Both the position numbers and the translations under genes were made by a program. Below the pieces are notes generated by a model. That model did no database searches. It had not been told where the DNA came from and worked only from the letters and a program-made list of their open reading frames with translations. From Euryarchaeota archaeon UBA251 (GTDB lineage: Archaea; Thermoplasmatota; Poseidoniia; Poseidoniales; Thalassarchaeaceae): 10,014 nucleotides of DNA. Below, piece after piece: positions 7,576-10,014 of the stretch (its first letter is position 1; each line of letters starts with the position of its first letter). Where the stretch lies: contig DAFJ01000075.1 in the NCBI GenBank assembly GCA_002497905.1, forward strand, positions 1 to 10,014, read 5' to 3'.

Positions 7576-7696
7576 TTTCCCACTTCTTCAGATTGCGCCG
7601 GCGTGGACTCCTCACGCCGACGCGGCCGGTTTCACGGGCCATGCAATCGTAGATTGCTGCCGTCATCACCCGTAGGTTCCGGTGGAGCCAAATCAT
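7565..7696 (-). CDS. possible small basic protein of 43 residues upstream of and overlapping the membrane protein gene
   Basis: An open frame on the minus strand starts at an ATG at 7696 and ends in TGA at 7567-7565. It overlaps the first codons of the downstream membrane protein gene by 11 bases in another frame, a layout compatible with translational coupling. The product would begin MIWLHRNLRVMTAA and end RRRNLKKWENGR. It has about 11 Arg/Lys residues and two internal Met codons (ATG at 7666 and 7642) that could also be starts. I recognise no family. No convincing Shine-Dalgarno precedes any of the ATGs. The same bases contain several inverted repeats, so this may instead be a non-coding structured leader. 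It is listed because the gap has no other gene and the frame stays open through most of it. Confidence 0.3.
   Translation of the reverse strand: MIWLHRNLRVMTAAIYDCMARETGRVGVRSPRRRNLKKWENGR
7595..7623 (-). repeat. strong GC-rich hairpin before the membrane protein gene
   Basis: Two 11-base arms, GCGTCGGCGTG and CACGCCGGCGC on the minus strand, flank a 7-base loop AGGAGTC. All pairs are Watson-Crick except one G-U on the minus strand, which becomes a C-A mismatch on the + strand, so the minus transcript folds better. The hairpin ends 19 bases before the ATG at 7575. It could be a leader element, or a processing or termination structure for transcripts coming from the primase gene. No T run follows, so a classical terminator is unlikely. 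Confidence 0.5.
7634..7689. repeat. cluster of further inverted repeats in the primase/membrane-protein gap
   Basis: ACGGG (7634-7638) can pair with CCCGT (7669-7673). Inside this lies a perfect 6-base-pair hairpin, GCAATC-GTA-GATTGC (7643-7657). Next to it GGTTCC-GGT-GGAGCC (7675-7689) forms six pairs on the + strand including one G-U, but has a C-A mismatch on the minus strand. Together with the hairpin at 7595-7623 this makes about 95 bases of potential secondary structure. I could not fit it to a tRNA, RNase P RNA, SRP RNA or a known riboswitch. Confidence 0.35.
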
Positions 7697-7723
7697 GTTC
7701 TTGAACGGAGCAAAATGAATCTT

Positions 7724-9037
7724 TCACCGTATTTTCACCGCTCGAATGGGAAGATCCGGCGTTCCAGAGATGTCGCCGTCGGCTTCAATTTTGAATCCTA
7801 GCCGTTCTGCTAGCAGCAGATGTCCGTGTGACCACGGATGCTTGCACCGTCCACCTGCCTCCTTAGCATGGATGCCTCGAGCCTCTAATGGATCTCCCCA
7901 GCCTTCAGTATCGTCGAATTGTGGTGAAAATCTGACCCATGCATGACCTTTGCTTGTGACATTTTGCCCTAATCTAACAGCACCTATTCGTCTTGATAAT
8001 TTAGGGAAGGCCGCAGCAGGAATTGCTCGGGGCACCATCAACAGTGCTCCTGTATCGTCACTCCATATCGCACACGGTCCTATGTCTGCTTGGTCCATTG
8101 CATCGATAATATGTCCTATACGTTCAACGAGTTTGTCCGGTTTTGCTGTTATCCAGAATAGGAACACGTTGCGATCTCTCGTTCCAGGAACTTGGGAACT
8201 GACCTCTAAATGGATACTAGTAGGTCCATCATTGTCATTTCTCTTTTCACGATGATTTCTGCTTGATTTCATTTTGGGAAATCTTGGCATTGTGAAACCC
8301 CATCTTGGGAGGCGGGCGGACTTTTTGTGACGGGGAATAGTGTTAGCCCAGTCCCTCAATGGTTGTCGTAATTGTGTTCCATCAATTCGTGTGCAAACCC
8401 ATCCGGTGCTGCCGTGTAGCGTTTTAGGAAGTCGTATGATTCGGCGTGTGTCAGCTGTAACTAGTGGATCTACGGGATGGCCTGCTTCTATTACGCGATT
8501 CAAGAGTTCTTTGCGGTCGGCACGAACACTTTCCTCGCGTAACTTAGGTTCAGGTATGGAAAACAAACTTCTGTCCTCGTCTCTATAGAATATGTGGAAC
8601 CCCTTGCCTCCGGAAAAAGATACGTGGGAAAAGATCCGTTCTGGTTCGTTTTCCGTCATCCAATCCATCAATTCACAAGCCGCTTTCCTCGCTGCTTCAA
8701 GACGCCGTTGGGAGAATGGCCTCATGTCAATGTCGAATACAATCCAGTGATTCAATAGAATTGGATGCGGTCGAGATTTGTCACGAATTCTCGGCAGTTT
8801 TGTCGGGTCAAGCCAGGCTGCCGTGGATACATACATGTCCATGGGGAATCGTTTTCCACATGCTTTCAGGTATGTTCTGTGATCTTTAACTCGTCTTTTT
8901 GCAGTCATCCAACGCCCAGTTATTGTACGCCATCGGTACTGGTGTCGTCCTGGTTTTTCTAACCATTCGAAGTCCGGTGCCGTTTGTTCCGCGAATTCTT
9001 TGAGGTCTTCCCAGTCCCATTCTGGACGGTCCCCCAT
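7724..9037 (-). CDS. priS: PriS-like primase of the archaeo-eukaryotic primase family with extra C-terminal domain
   Basis: The product is related to the catalytic small subunit of archaeal/eukaryotic primase, which makes the primers that start DNA synthesis. From the start at 9037 it has 437 residues. The catalytic motifs are in order: VFDIDMRPF (100-108) with the metal-binding Asp102 and Asp104, SFSGGKGFHIF (140-150), and VTADTRRIIRLPKTLHGSTGW (193-213) with His208. The segment before DID (KDHRTYLKA and MYVSTAAW) also matches the PriS fold. The usual Cys/His zinc knuckle after the first motif is absent, and the helical insert between the second and third motifs is short. Residues about 270-437 form an additional domain I cannot name. 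The start at 9037 was preferred because GGGAGGAG lies 13 bases upstream; in-frame ATGs at 9070 and 9121 are alternatives. No large subunit (PriL) is nearby. It may be the replicative PriS of this lineage or a paralogue. Confidence 0.82.
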   Translation of the reverse strand: MGDRPEWDWEDLKEFAEQTAPDFEWLEKPGRHQYRWRTITGRWMTAKRRVKDHRTYLKACGKRFPMDMYVSTAAWLDPTKLPRIRDKSRPHPILLNHWIVFDIDMRPFSQRRLEAARKAACELMDWMTENEPERIFSHVSFSGGKGFHIFYRDEDRSLFSIPEPKLREESVRADRKELLNRVIEAGHPVDPLVTADTRRIIRLPKTLHGSTGWVCTRIDGTQLRQPLRDWANTIPRHKKSARLPRWGFTMPRFPKMKSSRNHREKRNDNDGPTSIHLEVSSQVPGTRDRNVFLFWITAKPDKLVERIGHIIDAMDQADIGPCAIWSDDTGALLMVPRAIPAAAFPKLSRRIGAVRLGQNVTSKGHAWVRFSPQFDDTEGWGDPLEARGIHAKEAGGRCKHPWSHGHLLLAERLGFKIEADGDISGTPDLPIRAVKIR

Positions 9038-9111
9038 AGTCTCGCATTCTCTCCTCCCAATTTGATTCATCGCCGGTGTGCTCAAATCAGAAAACAGACA
9101 CGCATTACCAC
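9038..9111. promoter_or_regulatory. divergent intergenic region between the primase and triosephosphate isomerase genes
   Basis: These 74 bases must contain at least part of both promoters. On the minus strand GGGAGGAG (9058-9051) is a Shine-Dalgarno-like site for the primase, with a rather long 13-base spacer to its ATG. No clear TATA box or Shine-Dalgarno is seen for the + strand gene, which may therefore have a very short leader or none. Confidence 0.4.
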
Positions 9112-9774
9112 ATGGAACCATTAGTCGTGGTGAATCACAAGACCTACGAGACGGCGCAAGCCGATGCAGCGGTCGAACTTGCGAGGGCGATACATAATGC
9201 TCAACGGGCAGGTGTACACATGATTTCAGTTGTCTCTGCCTTCGATCTTAGTGCTGTAGTTGCAGGTTCACCTGGGCTTGCCGTATGGTCTCAGCATCTT
9301 GATCCTGTAGGATTCGGTTCAAACACTGGTCATCTTGCACCTGCTACGGCCATCGCTAGGGGGGCTGTTGGTTCGTTACTCAACCATTCTGAATGTAGGG
9401 TGTCCCTTGAGCACATCGAGAGTGTTCTCTCCATGCTACCGGATGATTTCACAATCTGTGTCTGTGCAGCAACCGTCGAAGAAGCAACCCGCATCGCTCA
9501 TTTTAGTCCTGATTTCATTGCAATTGAGCCACCTGAACTCATCGGTGGCGACATCAGTGTCACTACTGCTGACCCATCTATCGTTTCTGATACTGTTGAG
9601 GCAGTTCATGCAGTTAATCCAGAAGTTCGAGTTCTCTGCGGAGCCGGTGTGAAGAACGGAGATGATGTTGCTGCAGCTATCGATTTAGGTGCGCATGGAG
9701 TATTGCTCGCGAGCGGCGTGACTAAGGCGAGCAATCCTACAGCGGTTCTGCAGGATTTAATCCAATCTTTGTGA
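9112..9774 (+). CDS. tpiA: triosephosphate isomerase, archaeal type
   Basis: This cytosolic enzyme interconverts dihydroxyacetone phosphate and glyceraldehyde 3-phosphate in glycolysis and gluconeogenesis. With the ATG at 9112 the product has 220 residues, the short length typical of archaeal TIM; bacterial and eukaryotic enzymes have about 250. Catalytic and binding residues are visible: Asn8 and Lys10 in VVVNHKTYE (5-13), His92 in LLNHSEC (89-95), the catalytic Glu139 in FIAIEPPELIG (135-145), and the phosphate-binding loops VLCGAGV (174-180) and LLASGV (198-203). The longer in-frame start at 9076 would add 12 residues in front of the conserved first strand and would approach the primase leader, so 9112 is preferred. 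It is divergent from the primase gene and convergent with a small membrane protein gene 14 bases downstream. Confidence 0.95.
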   Translation: MEPLVVVNHKTYETAQADAAVELARAIHNAQRAGVHMISVVSAFDLSAVVAGSPGLAVWSQHLDPVGFGSNTGHLAPATAIARGAVGSLLNHSECRVSLEHIESVLSMLPDDFTICVCAATVEEATRIAHFSPDFIAIEPPELIGGDISVTTADPSIVSDTVEAVHAVNPEVRVLCGAGVKNGDDVAAAIDLGAHGVLLASGVTKASNPTAVLQDLIQSL

Positions 9775-9788
9775 TATATCTTCCAATC

Positions 9789-10014
9789 TCAGGAAAATCG
9801 CCCGAGGATGGGTCCGAGGATGGTGTAAATCAGAATCCAGAGGGCGAGAACCAGTACCGTTGCACCCCAGAGACGTGGCCGCGCACCCGAGCTTAATCGG
9901 CCAAGAAGGATTGAGAAGCGCCCTCCAATGCTTGCAAGGCTCCTCAGAATCAGAACGATGATTCCTGCAAGAAGGAGATGCAATGCCAGCATGCCGATGC
10001 CGATGCCAATGCCA
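9789..10014 (-). CDS. C-terminal part of a small hydrophobic membrane protein (probably 5' partial)
   Basis: The minus-strand frame is open from the window edge to a TGA at 9791-9789. An ATG at 9992 would give 67 residues, but the frame continues upstream to the edge as Gly-Ile-Gly-Ile-Gly-Ile-Gly with no Shine-Dalgarno, so the real start may lie outside. Two hydrophobic segments are seen, counted from that Met: about 1-16 (LALHLLLAGIIVLIL) and about 43-61 (GATVLVLALWILIYTILGP). A basic linker between them contains GRLSSGARPR. The pattern suggests a two-helix inner-membrane protein with the Arg-rich linker on the cytosolic side. No family is recognised. It converges on tpiA. Confidence 0.55.
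   Translation of the reverse strand, partial: GIGIGIGMLALHLLLAGIIVLILRSLASIGGRFSILLGRLSSGARPRLWGATVLVLALWILIYTILGPILGRFS
9992..10014 (-). repeat. short GGCATY tandem repeat at the right edge
   Basis: The minus strand has GGCATT, GGCATC, GGCATC and GGCATG in tandem with a 6-base period, encoding Gly-Ile three times and then Gly-Met. The period is a multiple of three, so copy-number changes would keep the frame. It runs to the end of the window, so its full extent is unknown. Confidence 0.6.

Noticed and set aside
7590..7695. tRNA or other standard RNA gene in the gap with hairpins
   Set aside because: No TTCRA-type T loop with a 5-base-pair stem, no acceptor stem, and none of the conserved RNase P or SRP core sequences on either strand.
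7595..7696. C/D box guide RNA, suggested by GTGATGA on the minus strand
   Set aside because: There is one good C-like box, but no CTGA at the right distance before the next strong hairpin and no C'/D' pair.
7722..7739. Direct repeat TTTCACCG occurring twice
   Set aside because: It falls in the last codons and stop of the primase gene, is only 8 bases, and has just two copies, so chance is a sufficient explanation.
7950..8255. + strand open frame opposite the primase gene
   Set aside because: It lies antisense to primase C-terminal coding sequence and shows no domain. The overlapping minus-strand primase is clearly real.

Overview
The window is most likely chromosomal DNA of an archaeon, plausibly a marine Thermoplasmatota/Marine Group II (Poseidoniales) type. 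The evidence is a primase of the archaeo-eukaryotic (PriS) family, a short 220-residue archaeal triosephosphate isomerase, TATA-like AT blocks upstream of genes, and packed genes with little intergenic space. The lineage is an inference from gene types, not from a marker gene.

Layout. Bases 1-186 (+) are the 3' end of a gene whose product ends in a collagen-like Gly-Pro-Ser/Lys tail. Convergent to it, sucD and sucC (219-2350, -) form a two-gene operon for succinyl-CoA ligase. A short AT-rich gap (2351-2457) separates sucC from a divergent + strand pair: a sugar-1-phosphate nucleotidyltransferase (2458-3453) and, with no base between stop and start and in the same reading frame, a 942-residue superfamily 2 helicase (3454-6282). 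The helicase stop directly abuts the stop of a convergent membrane protein gene (6283-7575, -). That product has a DUF3592-like exported domain between two membrane helices and a Cys/His-rich putative zinc finger at its C-terminus. The 148-base gap 7576-7723 holds several inverted repeats and an overlapping 43-codon open frame. Next come a divergent PriS-like primase (7724-9037, -), triosephosphate isomerase (9112-9774, +), and the 3' end of a small hydrophobic protein gene running off the right edge (9789-10014, -).

Function. Central carbon metabolism (sucCD, tpiA), nucleotide-sugar synthesis, and DNA or RNA transactions (helicase, primase) are interleaved, as is common in compact archaeal genomes. 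I see no mobile element, CRISPR array, tRNA or rRNA. The parts least explained by known families are the helicase's inserted and C-terminal regions, the membrane protein with a zinc finger, the extra C-terminal domain and missing zinc site of the primase, and the structured gap at 7576-7723.
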